NCBI RefSeq assembly: GCF_002382885.1
Contig: NZ_NWVL01000016.1
Span: 1-64,000 of the forward strand
DNA length: 64,000 bases
Origin: Streptomyces sp. WZ.A104
GTDB taxonomy: Bacteria; Actinomycetota; Actinomycetes; Streptomycetales; Streptomycetaceae
Reading direction: 5' to 3'
The translations under genes were made by a program, and so were the position numbers. Every line of letters starts with the position of its first letter. Position 1 is the first letter of the stretch. The notes under the pieces were generated by a model. The model made no database searches. It was not told where the DNA came from and saw only the letters and a program-made list of their open reading frames with translations. Of this stretch, positions 20,225 through 31,282 are shown one piece after another.

Positions 20225-20872
20225 TCAAGCGCGGCCGACGCCGTTCGCCCACCCCTCGTCGAGCCAGTGCGCGCGGCCGATCGTGACCAGCCGCAGCCGC
20301 CGCCGGGCCACCCGTATGACCTCCCGCTCGCGCGCCGGTCCGGCTTCCAGCAGGGCCGACGCGGTGATCACCATGTGGTCCACATAGAGGCCGCCCAGCA
20401 TCAGCAGGTCCTCCTCGCTCCACCCGGCCGCCTCCGGCTCCTGGCCGAGCGCCCATGCCACCTCCTCCGCGAACCGGAGCAGCTGGGCGGCGATGGCCGC
20501 GCGGACCGGGCCCACACCGCCGTGCTGCTCGCGGGCGATGAAGCGGAAGTGGGCGGGCTGCGCGCCGACGTGGCGTGCCATCATCTCCACGCTGCGGTCC
20601 AGCCGCTCCTCGCTGTCGCCCGTCTCCGCGAGGACCGCGCCGATCAGCCCGTGCAGGCTGCCCAGGGTCTCCTCGACCAGGGCGACGCCGAGCGCGGCCG
20701 TGTCCTCGAAGTGCCGGTAGAAGGCCGTCGGGGTGACCCCGGCGGCCCGGGTGACCTCCCTCAGCCCCAGGCTGCTCAGGCTCTGGTGCTCCAGCAGCAC
20801 GAGCGCCGCGTCCAGGAGGGCCTGGCGCGTTCTGAGTTTCTGGGTCTGGCGGATTCCGGCGGTGTGACTCAT
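20225..20872 (-). CDS. TetR-family transcriptional regulator
   Basis: A 215-residue DNA-binding repressor. The N-terminal helix-turn-helix spans LRTRQALLDAALVLLEHQ to REVTRAAGVTPTAFYRHFED, a canonical TetR_N. The remaining all-helical ligand domain (VEMMARHVGAQPAHFRFIAREQHGG) resembles regulators of fatty-acid or lipid genes of the FabR/DesT sort, but the ligand cannot be named. The ATG at 20872 is the probable start; the TTG at 20899 would add nine residues and, notably, a TTA codon. A small inverted repeat AACA-GT-TGTT overlaps the start region. It faces a small membrane-protein gene divergently and may control it. Confidence 0.93.
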   Translation of the reverse strand: MSHTAGIRQTQKLRTRQALLDAALVLLEHQSLSSLGLREVTRAAGVTPTAFYRHFEDTAALGVALVEETLGSLHGLIGAVLAETGDSEERLDRSVEMMARHVGAQPAHFRFIAREQHGGVGPVRAAIAAQLLRFAEEVAWALGQEPEAAGWSEEDLLMLGGLYVDHMVITASALLEAGPAREREVIRVARRRLRLVTIGRAHWLDEGWANGVGRA

Positions 20873-21001
20873 GCCATTCAGTAAACAGTTGTTCTCCAAG
20901 TCGAGGAAGAGGTGAGGGGTTTAGACTCGTGGGTCAGTGAACACTCGTACTCCGAATGACCTTTGCCGTCGTACAGAGCCGTCGCACAGAGAGGTTCCGC
21001 C

Positions 21002-21157
21002 GTGCTTTTCCTCGTCGTCGCGCTGCTTCTGCTGGGGGTCGTCCTCGGGGCAGTCGCCCATCTCCCGCTTCCGCTGTCGCTGGCCGCCGCCACGCTGATC
21101 GGCTGCTGGCTGCTGGTCTTCGCCGTGCGGGAGCGCCTCGCGCGACGCACCGGCTGA
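21002..21157 (+). CDS. Small two-helix membrane protein (51 aa)
   Basis: A 51-residue hydrophobic protein with two membrane helices (LFLVVALLLLGVVLGAVAHL and LAAATLIGCWLLVFAV) and a basic C-terminal end (RERLARRTG). The start is the GTG at 21002, seven bases after AGAGAGG; the longer frame from 20963 has no ribosome binding site. It lies divergent from tetR and 72 bp before the DUF4190 gene in the same direction. No function is recognised. Confidence 0.65.
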   Translation: MLFLVVALLLLGVVLGAVAHLPLPLSLAAATLIGCWLLVFAVRERLARRTG

Positions 21158-21229
21158 GGCCTCGCTCCCCGCCCGCACCCGCACCCGCCGAGCCTGCCGT
21201 GTCCCGTCCGATCCGAAGGAGCTCGCACC

Positions 21230-21625
21230 ATGGCCTCGACCCTCACGGACTCCACCCGCCGCGTCACCGCCACCGACACCGAAGCCGCGCCGCTCGGCTC
21301 GACCCCGGCCCGCGTGCCGGGCGCGGCTGAGCACGCGACGGGTGTGAAGGGCGCGAAGGGCGTGAAAGCGGGCGCCTCGCTTGCCGTGGGCCGGGAGGCG
21401 GACGGGCTGGCCGTCGCCTCGTTCGTGCTCGGCCTTGTCGGCCTGCTGGTCTTCAACCTCCTGCTCGGGCCCACCGCGATCGTGATGGCGTTCCTCGCCC
21501 TGGCCCGCCGCACCCGCCGACGGGGCCGAGCCTTCCTCGGTCTCGCCCTGGGCGTCGCCGACCTCGTGGTGCTCGCCGTCCTGATCACCGCCAACGGAAC
21601 GGCCGCCTGGAGCCTTGGCGGTTGA
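21230..21625 (+). CDS. DUF4190-type membrane protein
   Basis: A 131-residue protein. The first 60 residues are a disordered Thr/Ala/Gly-rich cytoplasmic head. The rest, DGLAVASFVLGLVGLLVFNL to GRAFLGLALGVADLVVLAVL, matches the DUF4190 pattern of two membrane helices separated by a basic loop (LARRTRRRGRA). The ATG at 21230 follows an excellent ribosome binding site (AAGGAG, 21217-21222). Right after the stop comes a short GGCTGGGGC/GGTTGAAGC-type tandem repeat (about 21620-21680). The role is unknown. Confidence 0.8.
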   Translation: MASTLTDSTRRVTATDTEAAPLGSTPARVPGAAEHATGVKGAKGVKAGASLAVGREADGLAVASFVLGLVGLLVFNLLLGPTAIVMAFLALARRTRRRGRAFLGLALGVADLVVLAVLITANGTAAWSLGG

Positions 21626-21768
21626 AGCGGTTGAAGCGGCTGGGGCGGCTGGGGTGGCCGAATCGGCTGGGGCGCGGCTGAGACGGGGCCCGTGCCGACG
21701 CGCGCGGGCCCCGGGCCGTGACGCGCCCGCCGTGCGCCCCACCCCGGGCTCGTAGAATCAGCCCCACC

Positions 21769-22938
21769 ATGGCTTACCTCGACCACGCCGCGACCACGCC
21801 GATGCTTCCCGAAGCGATCGAGGCGATGACCGCCCAGCTGTCCGTCACCGGTAACGCGTCCTCGCTGCACGCCGCCGGACGCCGGGCCCGCCGTACCATC
21901 GAGGAGTCCAGAGAAGCCCTCGCCGACGCCCTCGGCGCACGCCCCAGCGAGGTGGTCCTCACCTCCGGCGGCACGGAGGCCGACAACCTCGCCGTCAAGG
22001 GCCTCTACTGGTCCCGCCGCGACGCCGACCCCCGCCGCACCCGGGTCCTCACAGGTCCCGTCGAACACCACGCCGTCCTGGACGCCGTCGACTGGCTCGC
22101 CGAGCACGAGGGCGCGACCGTCGACCATCTCCCCGTCGACCGCTACGGCCGGGTCCACCCCGACGACCTCCGCGAGGCGATCCTCCGCAACCCCGACGAC
22201 ATCGCGATGATCACCGTGATGTGGGCCAACAACGAGATCGGCACGATCATGCCGGTACGTGAACTCGCCGCGGTGGCCGCGGAGTTCTCCATCCCCATGC
22301 ACGCCGACGCGGTCCAGGCCTTCGGTCAGCTGGAGGTCGACTTCGCCCGCTCCGGACTGGCCGCGATGACGGTCAGCGGCCACAAGATCGGCGGCCCGTT
22401 CGGCATCGGCGCGCTGCTGCTGGGCCGCGACCACACCCCCGTACCCGTTCTCCACGGCGGCGGCCAGGAGCGCCACGTGCGCTCGGGCACCCTGGACGTG
22501 CCCGCCGTCGCCTCCTTCGCCGTGGCCGGACGGCTGGCCGCCGAGCGACGCGAACACTTCGCCCGGCGCGTCGGCGGACTGCGCGACGACCTCGTCGCCG
22601 CCGTGCGCCACGCCGTCCCGGACGCCGTCCTCGGCGGCGACCCGGACCCGGCCGGGCGGCTCCCCGCCAACGCCCACTTCAGCTTCCCCGGCTGCGAGGG
22701 CGACTCGCTCCTGCTGCTGCTGGACGCCCAGGGCATCGAGTGCTCCACCGGATCGGCCTGCACCGCCGGGATCGCCCAGCCCAGCCACGTACTCCTGGCC
22801 ACCGGCACGGACCCGGACCTGGCCCGGGGGACTCTGCGCTTCTCGCTCGGCCACACCTCGACCGAGGACGACGTCAAGGCGCTGGCCCAGGCGATCGGCC
22901 CGGCGGTGGAGCGGGCGCGGACGGCCGGGCTCAGCTGA
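21769..22938 (+). CDS. Cysteine desulfurase (IscS/NifS family)
   Basis: A PLP enzyme of 389 residues that takes sulfur from cysteine and passes it as persulfide to acceptors. N-terminal [19 protein letters not shown], the PLP-binding Lys in [10 protein letters not shown] and the catalytic Cys loop STGSACTAG are all present. The ATG at 21769 has no ribosome binding site, and a TAGAAT -10-like box lies at 21753-21758, so the mRNA is probably leaderless. mnmA lies about 800 bp downstream, and MnmA needs such a sulfur donor for tRNA 2-thiouridine; that partnership is the best guess for its role. Confidence 0.95.
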   Translation: MAYLDHAATTPMLPEAIEAMTAQLSVTGNASSLHAAGRRARRTIEESREALADALGARPSEVVLTSGGTEADNLAVKGLYWSRRDADPRRTRVLTGPVEHHAVLDAVDWLAEHEGATVDHLPVDRYGRVHPDDLREAILRNPDDIAMITVMWANNEIGTIMPVRELAAVAAEFSIPMHADAVQAFGQLEVDFARSGLAAMTVSGHKIGGPFGIGALLLGRDHTPVPVLHGGGQERHVRSGTLDVPAVASFAVAGRLAAERREHFARRVGGLRDDLVAAVRHAVPDAVLGGDPDPAGRLPANAHFSFPGCEGDSLLLLLDAQGIECSTGSACTAGIAQPSHVLLATGTDPDLARGTLRFSLGHTSTEDDVKALAQAIGPAVERARTAGLS

Positions 22939-22944
22939 GGGCCG

Positions 22945-23682
22945 TCACCCGGCGGCCTTCGCCGAGGGCGTGGGGGAGGGCGGTGCTGCCGCGGCCCGGC
23001 GCACCAGCTCCAGGTAGCGGTCCCAGTCCCAGTGCGGTCCCGGGTCGGTGTGGTCGGTGCCCGGCACCTCCACGTGCCCGATGATGTGCTCCCGGTCGAT
23101 GGGTATGTCGTAACGCGCGCAGACCGAGGCCGTGAGCCGGGCCGATGACTCGTACATGGCCTTGGTGAGGTCCTTCGGGCGGTCCACGAACCCCTCGTGC
23201 TCGATACCGACGGAGCGTTCGTTGTACGCGCGGTCACCCGCCTGATACGCCACGTCCAGCTCGCGGATCATCTGCACCACCCGTCCGTCCTGGCCCACGA
23301 TGTAATGCGTCGCGGCCCGGTGCGCGGGGTCCTGGAACACCTTCACCGCGCTGGCGAAGCTGCCCTGCGTGACATGGATGATCACACGGTCGATCCGGAA
23401 GTCGTCGGGGCGGTCCGCCCGCCGCCAGTTCCCCTCGGACGCGGCCACCCAGGTCGCGGCCGCGTAGTCCAGCTCACCCGGCTTCCGGGGCTTCTCGATG
23501 CCGGGCACCTGCCACCACAGGCGCTTCAGCCGGTCGCGCGTGAGCACGGCGGCGGTGCCGGCGGCCGCCGCCGCACCGCCGCCGATCAGCAGCGCGCGCC
23601 GGCTGACGCCGCTCGTGGGCTTCTTCCGCGAAGACGTACGTGAGCGCTTTCGCGGGGCCCGGGTGCTCCCGTTGTTCCCCAT
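22945..23682 (-). CDS. N-acetylmuramoyl-L-alanine amidase, Tat-exported
   Basis: A 245-residue peptidoglycan amidase (Amidase_2/PGRP fold), which cuts between MurNAc and the stem peptide outside the membrane. The N terminus is very basic and then shows a Tat-like motif SRRALLIGGGAAAAAG. Zinc ligands of the fold are visible: His in VIIHVTQG and in GTDHTDPGPHW, with THYIVGQDG and GIEHEGF between. The C terminus is Ala/Pro-rich. The ATG at 23682 lies 61 bp from the divergent mnmA start. It is inserted on the opposite strand between the cysteine desulfurase and mnmA. Confidence 0.92.
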   Translation of the reverse strand: MGNNGSTRAPRKRSRTSSRKKPTSGVSRRALLIGGGAAAAAGTAAVLTRDRLKRLWWQVPGIEKPRKPGELDYAAATWVAASEGNWRRADRPDDFRIDRVIIHVTQGSFASAVKVFQDPAHRAATHYIVGQDGRVVQMIRELDVAYQAGDRAYNERSVGIEHEGFVDRPKDLTKAMYESSARLTASVCARYDIPIDREHIIGHVEVPGTDHTDPGPHWDWDRYLELVRRAAAAPPSPTPSAKAAG

Positions 23683-23743
23683 GTGAACGTCAACGCATAT
23701 CCGCGAGCGTTCGGTTCCCGGCGACCCGTACCCTGGAGGAGCT

Positions 23744-24880
23744 ATGACTCAGACTTCCCAGCGCCCCCTGCGTGTCCTCGCCGCGATGTCGGGCGGTGTC
23801 GACTCGGCTGTCGCCGCGGCCCGCGCCGTCGAGGCGGGCCACGACGTGACCGGTGTCCATCTCGCCCTGTCCGCGAACCCCCAGTCCTTCCGGACCGGGG
23901 CGCGCGGCTGCTGCACGATCGAGGACTCCCGGGACGCCCGCCGCGCGGCCGACGTCATCGGTATCCCGTTCTACGTCTGGGACCTGGCGGAACGCTTCCG
24001 CGAGGACGTCGTCGAGGACTTCGTCGCGGAGTACGAGGCCGGGCGCACCCCCAACCCGTGCCTGCGCTGCAACGAGAAGATCAAGTTCGCCGCACTGCTC
24101 GACAAGGCCCTCGCCCTCGGCTTCGACGCCGTGTGCACCGGCCACTACGCCACGGTCGTGCTCGCCGAGGACGGCAGCCGCGAGCTGCACCGCGCCTCCG
24201 ACATGGCCAAGGACCAGAGCTACGTGCTCGGCGTGCTGGACGAGAAGCAGCTCGCGCACGCCATGTTCCCGCTCGGCGACACCCTCACCACCAAGGACGA
24301 GATCCGCGCCGAGGCCGAGCGCCGGGGCCTGGCCGTCGCCAAGAAGCCCGACAGCCACGACATCTGCTTCATCGCCGACGGCGACACCCAGGGCTTCCTG
24401 GCCGACCGCCTCGGCGGCCCGGCCGAGGGCGACATCCTGGACGAGTCCGGTACGAAGCTGGGCACCCACGAGGGAGCGTTCGGCTTCACCATCGGCCAGC
24501 GCAAGGGCCTGAAGATCGGCCACCCCGCCCCCGACGGCAAGCCGCGCTACGTCCTCGACATCTCCCCGGTGAACAACACCGTCACCGTCGGCCCCGTCGA
24601 GGCCCTCGACGTGACCTCCCTGACCGCGATCAAGCCCCGCTGGTGCGGCACGCCTCCGTCCGGCCCCGGCACGTACACCGCCCAGCTCCGCGCCCACGGC
24701 GGGGAGTGCGAGGTCACGGCCGAGCTGGTCGACGGCGCAGAGCTGCACGTCACCTTCACCGAGCCGGTCAGGGGCGTGGCCCCCGGCCAGGCGGTCGTCC
24801 TCTACGACGGCACGCGCGTGGTCGGCTCCGCCACCATCGCGACGACGGTGCGCCGCGAGCGGGTGGCCACGGGGACCTGA
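23744..24880 (+). CDS. mnmA: tRNA-specific 2-thiouridylase
   Basis: Thiolates U34 of tRNAs for Lys, Glu and Gln, using ATP and a persulfide sulfur donor. At 378 residues it has normal length. The ATP-pyrophosphatase loop is [12 protein letters not shown]. The paired catalytic cysteines are in [13 protein letters not shown] and [15 protein letters not shown] and [10 protein letters not shown] are also diagnostic. The ATG at 23744 follows GGAGGA, and TACCCT upstream could be a -10 box. The nearby cysteine desulfurase is its probable sulfur source. Confidence 0.97.
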   Translation: MTQTSQRPLRVLAAMSGGVDSAVAAARAVEAGHDVTGVHLALSANPQSFRTGARGCCTIEDSRDARRAADVIGIPFYVWDLAERFREDVVEDFVAEYEAGRTPNPCLRCNEKIKFAALLDKALALGFDAVCTGHYATVVLAEDGSRELHRASDMAKDQSYVLGVLDEKQLAHAMFPLGDTLTTKDEIRAEAERRGLAVAKKPDSHDICFIADGDTQGFLADRLGGPAEGDILDESGTKLGTHEGAFGFTIGQRKGLKIGHPAPDGKPRYVLDISPVNNTVTVGPVEALDVTSLTAIKPRWCGTPPSGPGTYTAQLRAHGGECEVTAELVDGAELHVTFTEPVRGVAPGQAVVLYDGTRVVGSATIATTVRRERVATGT

Positions 24881-24884
24881 GACC

Positions 24885-24950
24885 GGTCCGTACGCCCGGC
24901 CGGTGCATCCGGTGAGTGCACCCGGCCCGGTCCGTACGCTGGTCCGTACG
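24885..24950. repeat. Three copies of GGTCCGTACG with an internal hairpin
   Basis: GGTCCGTACG occurs at 24885-24894, 24929-24938 and 24941-24950, between two convergent genes. Between the first two copies, GCCGGTGCA and TGCACCCGGC can pair as an imperfect hairpin. The block probably works as the shared terminator; the repeats may be by-products of local duplication. Confidence 0.5.
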
Positions 24951-24965
24951 CCCGGTCCGCGCGCT

Positions 24966-25766
24966 CTACGACGCCTGGCGCGCGTACACGTCCTTGGCGA
25001 AGAAGTCCGCCAGCACCGGCGCGATGGCCTGCGGGGCCACATCCCGCATCTGGCCCGTCAGCGTGCGGTGCCTGCCGCGCGGCAGCGCCTCGGCCAGGGT
25101 CCGGGTCGCCGCACGGGCCGGGGCGGAGCTGAAGCCGCCGCAGATGACCAGCGTCCGGGCGGTGACGGCGGCGAACCGCTCCGCCGGGACCGCCCCGTTC
25201 CCCAGCAGCGCGTCGTCGTACGCCAGGGTGTGCGCCATCGCCTCCAGCTCCGCCCACAGCGGGGTGTGCCGCATCCGGGCCGCCGTCTCCTGAGCGACGC
25301 CCGTCGCGGACAGGAACAGCTCCACCGCCCCGCCCCGGTCCCCGGCCGCCAGCAGCTGGTGCAGCCGGGCCGTGCAGCGGGCCTTGGACAACAGGCCGGA
25401 CGCGCCCGGAGTGTAGGGCGGCTCGTACACGGCGAGCAGCTCCACCGGCAGCCCGGCGGCGGCCGCCTCCAGCGCCAGCGCCCCGCCCGACGCCATCCCG
25501 AAGACCGCCGCGCCAGGCCCCGCCGCGCCGACGACGGCGGCCAGGTCCTCGGTCTCCCGCCCCGCGGCACCGGACCGGGCGTCACCGCTGGCGCCCCGGC
25601 CCCGGCGGTCGTAGGTGATCACCGTGAAGTGCGGGGCCAGCAGGGCGGCCAGCGGCGCGTCGGTCGCCGCGGTGCTCAGCGCCCCGCCGACCAGCACCAG
25701 CGGTGGCCCCTCGCCCTGGCGGCGGTAGGCGATCGGGGTGCCGTCGGCGGAGAGAATCCTGTCCAT
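24966..25766 (-). CDS. Alpha/beta-hydrolase-fold protein lacking catalytic residues
   Basis: A 266-residue protein with the whole alpha/beta-hydrolase architecture: DGTPIAYRRQGEGPPLVLVGG at the N terminus, the YDRRGRGAS motif, a cap, and a C-terminal VLADFF. In relatives that I remember, the nucleophile elbow reads GMSSG, the acid follows VIDGG, and the catalytic His lies in GQTHD. Here these read FGMASGG, VICGGFS and GQMRD, so Ser, Asp and His appear replaced by Ala, Cys and Arg. The frame is intact and codon use is normal, so it may be a non-enzymatic relative rather than a dead gene. It converges on mnmA. Function unknown. Confidence 0.8.
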   Translation of the reverse strand: MDRILSADGTPIAYRRQGEGPPLVLVGGALSTAATDAPLAALLAPHFTVITYDRRGRGASGDARSGAAGRETEDLAAVVGAAGPGAAVFGMASGGALALEAAAAGLPVELLAVYEPPYTPGASGLLSKARCTARLHQLLAAGDRGGAVELFLSATGVAQETAARMRHTPLWAELEAMAHTLAYDDALLGNGAVPAERFAAVTARTLVICGGFSSAPARAATRTLAEALPRGRHRTLTGQMRDVAPQAIAPVLADFFAKDVYARQAS

Positions 25767-25840
25767 GGGAGAGGAGACCGGGGCGGGCCGCGAAACTCAT
25801 CGCTCCGGTGGAAAGAACTTCAAGGAGCCCGTGCCCGGGG

Positions 25841-26176
25841 TCAGCCGGCCACGGTCTCCGTCGCGTAGAAGCAGAAGTGGCCCCTGATCGCGGCGACTTC
25901 GGGCTTCGGGTCCGGATAGGCCCAGACGAGATCGGCCGCGCCCGGCAGTGACCAGTAGGAGGCGTCCCCCTTGAACGGGCAGTGCGTGCTGGTGTCCGAC
26001 GGGCTCAGCAGCTCGGTGCGGACGTCCTCGGGCGGCAGGTAGTAACGGACCGGACAGCCCGTCTCGCGGAGCACGAGCGGGCGGCGGCTCTCGGCCAGCA
26101 CCTGCCCGTCGTGCACCGCCCGGACGTGCTCGGTGCCCTGCTCGACGGTGATGCGGTGTCCTCGGGTGGCAGTCAT
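25841..26176 (-). CDS. DUF427 domain protein
   Basis: A 111-residue cytoplasmic protein matching the DUF427 family. The conserved features are HDGQVLAESRRPLVLRE, the YYLPPEDVR motif, then THCPFKGDASYWS and WAYPDPKPEV. Family members form a small beta-rich barrel of unknown role. The ATG at 26176 is 117 bp from the divergent LOG gene. It is monocistronic, with the hydrolase-like gene 74 bp downstream of its stop. Confidence 0.9.
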   Translation of the reverse strand: MTATRGHRITVEQGTEHVRAVHDGQVLAESRRPLVLRETGCPVRYYLPPEDVRTELLSPSDTSTHCPFKGDASYWSLPGAADLVWAYPDPKPEVAAIRGHFCFYATETVAG

Positions 26177-26293
26177 GCCGGTTTCAGCGACGTACGGGCC
26201 CGAAATCTTCCCCGCTCATCGGCGTCGGCCGGAATCATCCCCGGCCCCTCTCCGGGGCGCACGACTGTCCGAGGCGGGTCGTACGGTTGCCCC

Positions 26294-26833
26294 ATGAACA
26301 TCTGCGTCTTCCTCTCCGCCGCCGACCTCGACGACCACTACACCGTGCCCGCCCGGGAGTTCGCCGAGTTGCTGGGCAGAGGCGGGCACACCCTGGTCTG
26401 GGGCGGATCGGAGAGCGGCCTGATGAAGGTCGTCGCGGACGGCGTCCAGGCGGCGGGCGGGCGGCTCGTCGGGGTGTCGGTCGAATTCCTCGCCGCGAAG
26501 GCCCGGACCAACGCCGACGAGATGGTGATCGCCCGCGATCTCGCCGAGCGCAAGGCCCTCCTCCTGGAGAAGGCCGACGCCGTGGTCGTCATGGTCGGCG
26601 GGACCGGGACGCTGGACGAGGCCACCGAGATCCTGGAGCTGAAGAAGCACGGCAAGCACACCAAGCCGGTGGTCCTGCTGAACACGGCGGGCTTCTACGA
26701 CGGGCTGCGCCAGCAGTTCCAGCGCATGGAGGACGAGGGCTTCCTCCCCGTACCCCTCACCGACCTGGTCTTCTTCGCCAAGGACGGCGTCGGCGCGCTC
26801 GCCTACCTGGAGGAGGCCGCCGGCCACCAGTGA
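26294..26833 (+). CDS. LOG-family nucleotide 5'-monophosphate phosphoribohydrolase
   Basis: A 179-residue cytoplasmic protein of the LOG (lonely guy) family, which releases adenine-type bases from nucleoside 5'-monophosphates, including cytokinin precursors. The Rossmann-like fold shows WGGSESGLMKVVADG and the active-site motif VGGTGTLDEATEIL (family pattern GGxGTxxE). The C-terminal MEDEGFLP is also typical. The ATG at 26294 gives the expected MNICVFLSA start; the frame is open much further upstream but that part is antisense to DUF427. Whether the true substrate is a cytokinin precursor is unknown. Confidence 0.88.
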   Translation: MNICVFLSAADLDDHYTVPAREFAELLGRGGHTLVWGGSESGLMKVVADGVQAAGGRLVGVSVEFLAAKARTNADEMVIARDLAERKALLLEKADAVVVMVGGTGTLDEATEILELKKHGKHTKPVVLLNTAGFYDGLRQQFQRMEDEGFLPVPLTDLVFFAKDGVGALAYLEEAAGHQ

Positions 26834-26881
26834 GCAGGGGCGTCCGCCGGACCCGGTGATCACAGCCCTTAGGATCGCCTC

Positions 26882-27571
26882 ATGCCCACCCACCTCATCA
26901 CCGGCGCCGGTTCCGGCATCGGGGCCGCCGTCGCCCGCCGTCTCCAGGAGCGCGGCGACGACCTCGTCCTGCTCGCCCGCGACGCCGGCCGCGCCAAGGA
27001 GCTCGCCGACCGCTACCCGGGCGCGCGCACACTCGTCGGCGACCTCGGCAACCCCGACCGGCTCTCCTGGGCGTTCGGCCAGCAGACCATGCCCGAGCGG
27101 ATCGACACCCTGCTGCACGTCGCGGGCGTCGTCGAGCTGGGCGGCGTCGCCGAACTCACCCCCAAGTCCTGGCACTTCCAGCTCAACGCCAACCTGGTCG
27201 CCCCCGCCGAGATCACCCGCCTCCTGCTCCCACAGCTGCGCGTCGCCCAGGGCCACGTCCTCTTCGTGAACTCCGGCGCCGGGCTCAGCGCCCACGCCGA
27301 GTGGGGCGCGTACGCCGCGAGCAAGCACGGCCTCAAGGCCCTCGCCGACTCGCTGCGCCACGAGGAACACGGCAACGGGGTCCGCGTCACCTCGGTCTAC
27401 CCCGGGCGAACCGCCAGCCCCATGCAGGCCAAGGTCCACCAGCAGGAGGGCAAGGAGTACGATGCCGCCCGCTGGATCGACCCCGAGTCGGTGGCCACCA
27501 CCATCCTGATGGCGATCGACCTGCCGCGCGACGCCGAGGTCAACGACCTCACCGTCCGCCCCGGCCGCTGA
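26882..27571 (+). CDS. Short-chain dehydrogenase/reductase
   Basis: A 229-residue SDR oxidoreductase. The cofactor loop is ITGAGSGIGAAVARRL, the NAG-like motif is HVAGVVELG, and the catalytic Ser, Tyr and Lys lie in VNSGAGL and YAASKHGLKA. The C terminus (YPGRTASPMQ) is that of classical SDRs. The absence of an acidic residue after the first strand, with LLARDAGR instead, favours NADPH. The ATG at 26882 follows the LOG stop by 48 bp. The substrate cannot be named. Confidence 0.93.
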   Translation: MPTHLITGAGSGIGAAVARRLQERGDDLVLLARDAGRAKELADRYPGARTLVGDLGNPDRLSWAFGQQTMPERIDTLLHVAGVVELGGVAELTPKSWHFQLNANLVAPAEITRLLLPQLRVAQGHVLFVNSGAGLSAHAEWGAYAASKHGLKALADSLRHEEHGNGVRVTSVYPGRTASPMQAKVHQQEGKEYDAARWIDPESVATTILMAIDLPRDAEVNDLTVRPGR

Positions 27572-27616
27572 CGTCCCGGGGAGCAGGTTTCCCGCCCCGG
27601 ACCGTAGGCTTCCCGC

Positions 27617-28645
27617 GTGAGCGAGAAGAGCAAGTTCAGCGAGTGTCCGGCGACCGGTATCGGGTCCATGCCGGGAGGGGACGCGAGGGAGGCGGCGAAG
27701 ACCGTCACCGGCTCCTTCGCCGACGGCCAGGGCATGCCGTACCTGGCGGAGCTGCCCGCGCGCGGGCCGGGCGCCGACATGATCGGCCGCAGCGTCGGCC
27801 TGCTCGTCGAGATGTACGGGCACGTGGAGCCGAGCGGCTGGCGGATCAGCGACCGGCCCGGCCGCGACACCCGCCGCGCCCGCTCCTGGCTGCGGGAGGA
27901 CCTGGACGCCCTGGAGGAGTTCACCCAGGGATACGAGGGCTTGCTCAAGGTCCAGGCCGTCGGCCCGTGGACGCTCGCCGCCGCGCTGGAACTGCGCGGC
28001 GGTGAGGCCATGCTCGCCGACCCGGGTGCCTGCCGCGACCTGGCCGGGTCCCTGGCCGAGGGGCTGCGCGGGCACCTTGCCGAGGTGCGCCGCCGGATGC
28101 CAGGGGCAGAGATCGTGCTGCAACTGGACGAACCGTCCCTGACCGCTGTCCTGCTCGGCCGGGTCCGCTCCGCCAGCGGCTACCGCACCTACCGTGCCGT
28201 CGACCGCCAGATCGTCGAGGCGACCCTGCGCGACGTGCTCGCCGCCGCGGGCGAGGACGGCACGACGCTCGTCCACTCCTGCGCCCCCGAGGTGCCCTTC
28301 GCGCTGCTGCGCCGCGCCGGGGCCGACGGCATCTCGTTCGATTTCTCGCTGCTCACCGAGCGTGAGGAGGAGGCGATCGGGGAGGCCGTCGAGGGCGGCA
28401 CCCAGCTGTTCCTGGGCGTGGTGCCCTCCACGGACGCCGCTTCGGGGCCATTGTCAGACCCGGGCGGTAGCGTCATGGGTGTCAGGAAGCTGTGGAGCAG
28501 GCTGGGGCTGAATCCGGGGACTCTCGCCGAGTCCGTCGTGATCACTCCGTCGTGCGGTCTCGCGGGGGCATCGCCCGCGCACGCCCGCACCGCGCTCGCC
28601 CACTGCGCCAGGGCGGCGAGATCGCTCGCAGACAACCCTGAGTGA
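27617..28645 (+). CDS. MetE-like (cobalamin-independent methionine synthase II family) protein
   Basis: A 342-residue protein equivalent to the C-terminal catalytic barrel of MetE; it lacks the N-terminal half of full-length MetE (about 750 residues). Probable zinc ligands of the family are present: His and Cys in LVHSCAPEV and Cys in TPSCGLAGA. Other features are the GIGSMPGG start and LQLDEPSL. Such short forms are found in archaea and actinobacteria; some use methylcobalamin or unknown methyl donors, so the methyl donor here is uncertain. The GTG at 27617 is 45 bp after the SDR stop, and ligA follows by 33 bp. No riboswitch is visible upstream. Confidence 0.82.
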   Translation: MSEKSKFSECPATGIGSMPGGDAREAAKTVTGSFADGQGMPYLAELPARGPGADMIGRSVGLLVEMYGHVEPSGWRISDRPGRDTRRARSWLREDLDALEEFTQGYEGLLKVQAVGPWTLAAALELRGGEAMLADPGACRDLAGSLAEGLRGHLAEVRRRMPGAEIVLQLDEPSLTAVLLGRVRSASGYRTYRAVDRQIVEATLRDVLAAAGEDGTTLVHSCAPEVPFALLRRAGADGISFDFSLLTEREEEAIGEAVEGGTQLFLGVVPSTDAASGPLSDPGGSVMGVRKLWSRLGLNPGTLAESVVITPSCGLAGASPAHARTALAHCARAARSLADNPE

Positions 28646-30934
<2,289 letters not shown>

Positions 30935-31021
30935 CCGACCGCGGGGCCGCAGGTCGTCCGCCGTTCTCCGGATCGAGACGTCTTCGAGACGCGGCCCGGG
31001 CGTGGCGCGACCCGGAGCGGG

Positions 31022-31090
31022 AAGGAAACGGGGCAGAGGGGTGAAGAAGGGTCCGGCGGGCCCCGAACAGCCCTCCCGTTTCACCCGTTC
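31022..31090 (+). promoter_or_regulatory. Structured element in the ligA-rmdB gap with two competing stems
   Basis: GAAACGGG (31025-31032) can pair with CCCGTTTC (31075-31082), and GGGTGAA (31039-31045) with TTCACCC (31080-31086). The two stems share bases, so they exclude each other or form a pseudoknot-like fold. It may be the ligA terminator or part of a leader. The rest of the 348-bp gap (30935-31282) has a small CGTCT-TCG-AGACG hairpin (30979-30991) and a TACTGT -10-like box (31174-31179), but no gene. Confidence 0.35.
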
Positions 31091-31282
31091 GGCGCATAGC
31101 AGATGGTGACGGGTGGTCGGCTCGCATTCGGGCAAGAGCGGTAGAGCGCTGCCCCTGGAAGCCTTTCGCGGCCTACTGTTGAGAGGTGCGCCTGCCGTGC
31201 ACGGCTGCCCGACCGGGCCGTGGTGCCACGGACGCGGGCGCCACCGAGGGACATCGGCACCGCCGGCTGTGAGAGGGACGGA

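Noticed and set aside
27572..27616. Cobalamin or SAM riboswitch before the MetE-like gene
   Set aside because: Only 45 bp separate it from the preceding gene, too little for either riboswitch.
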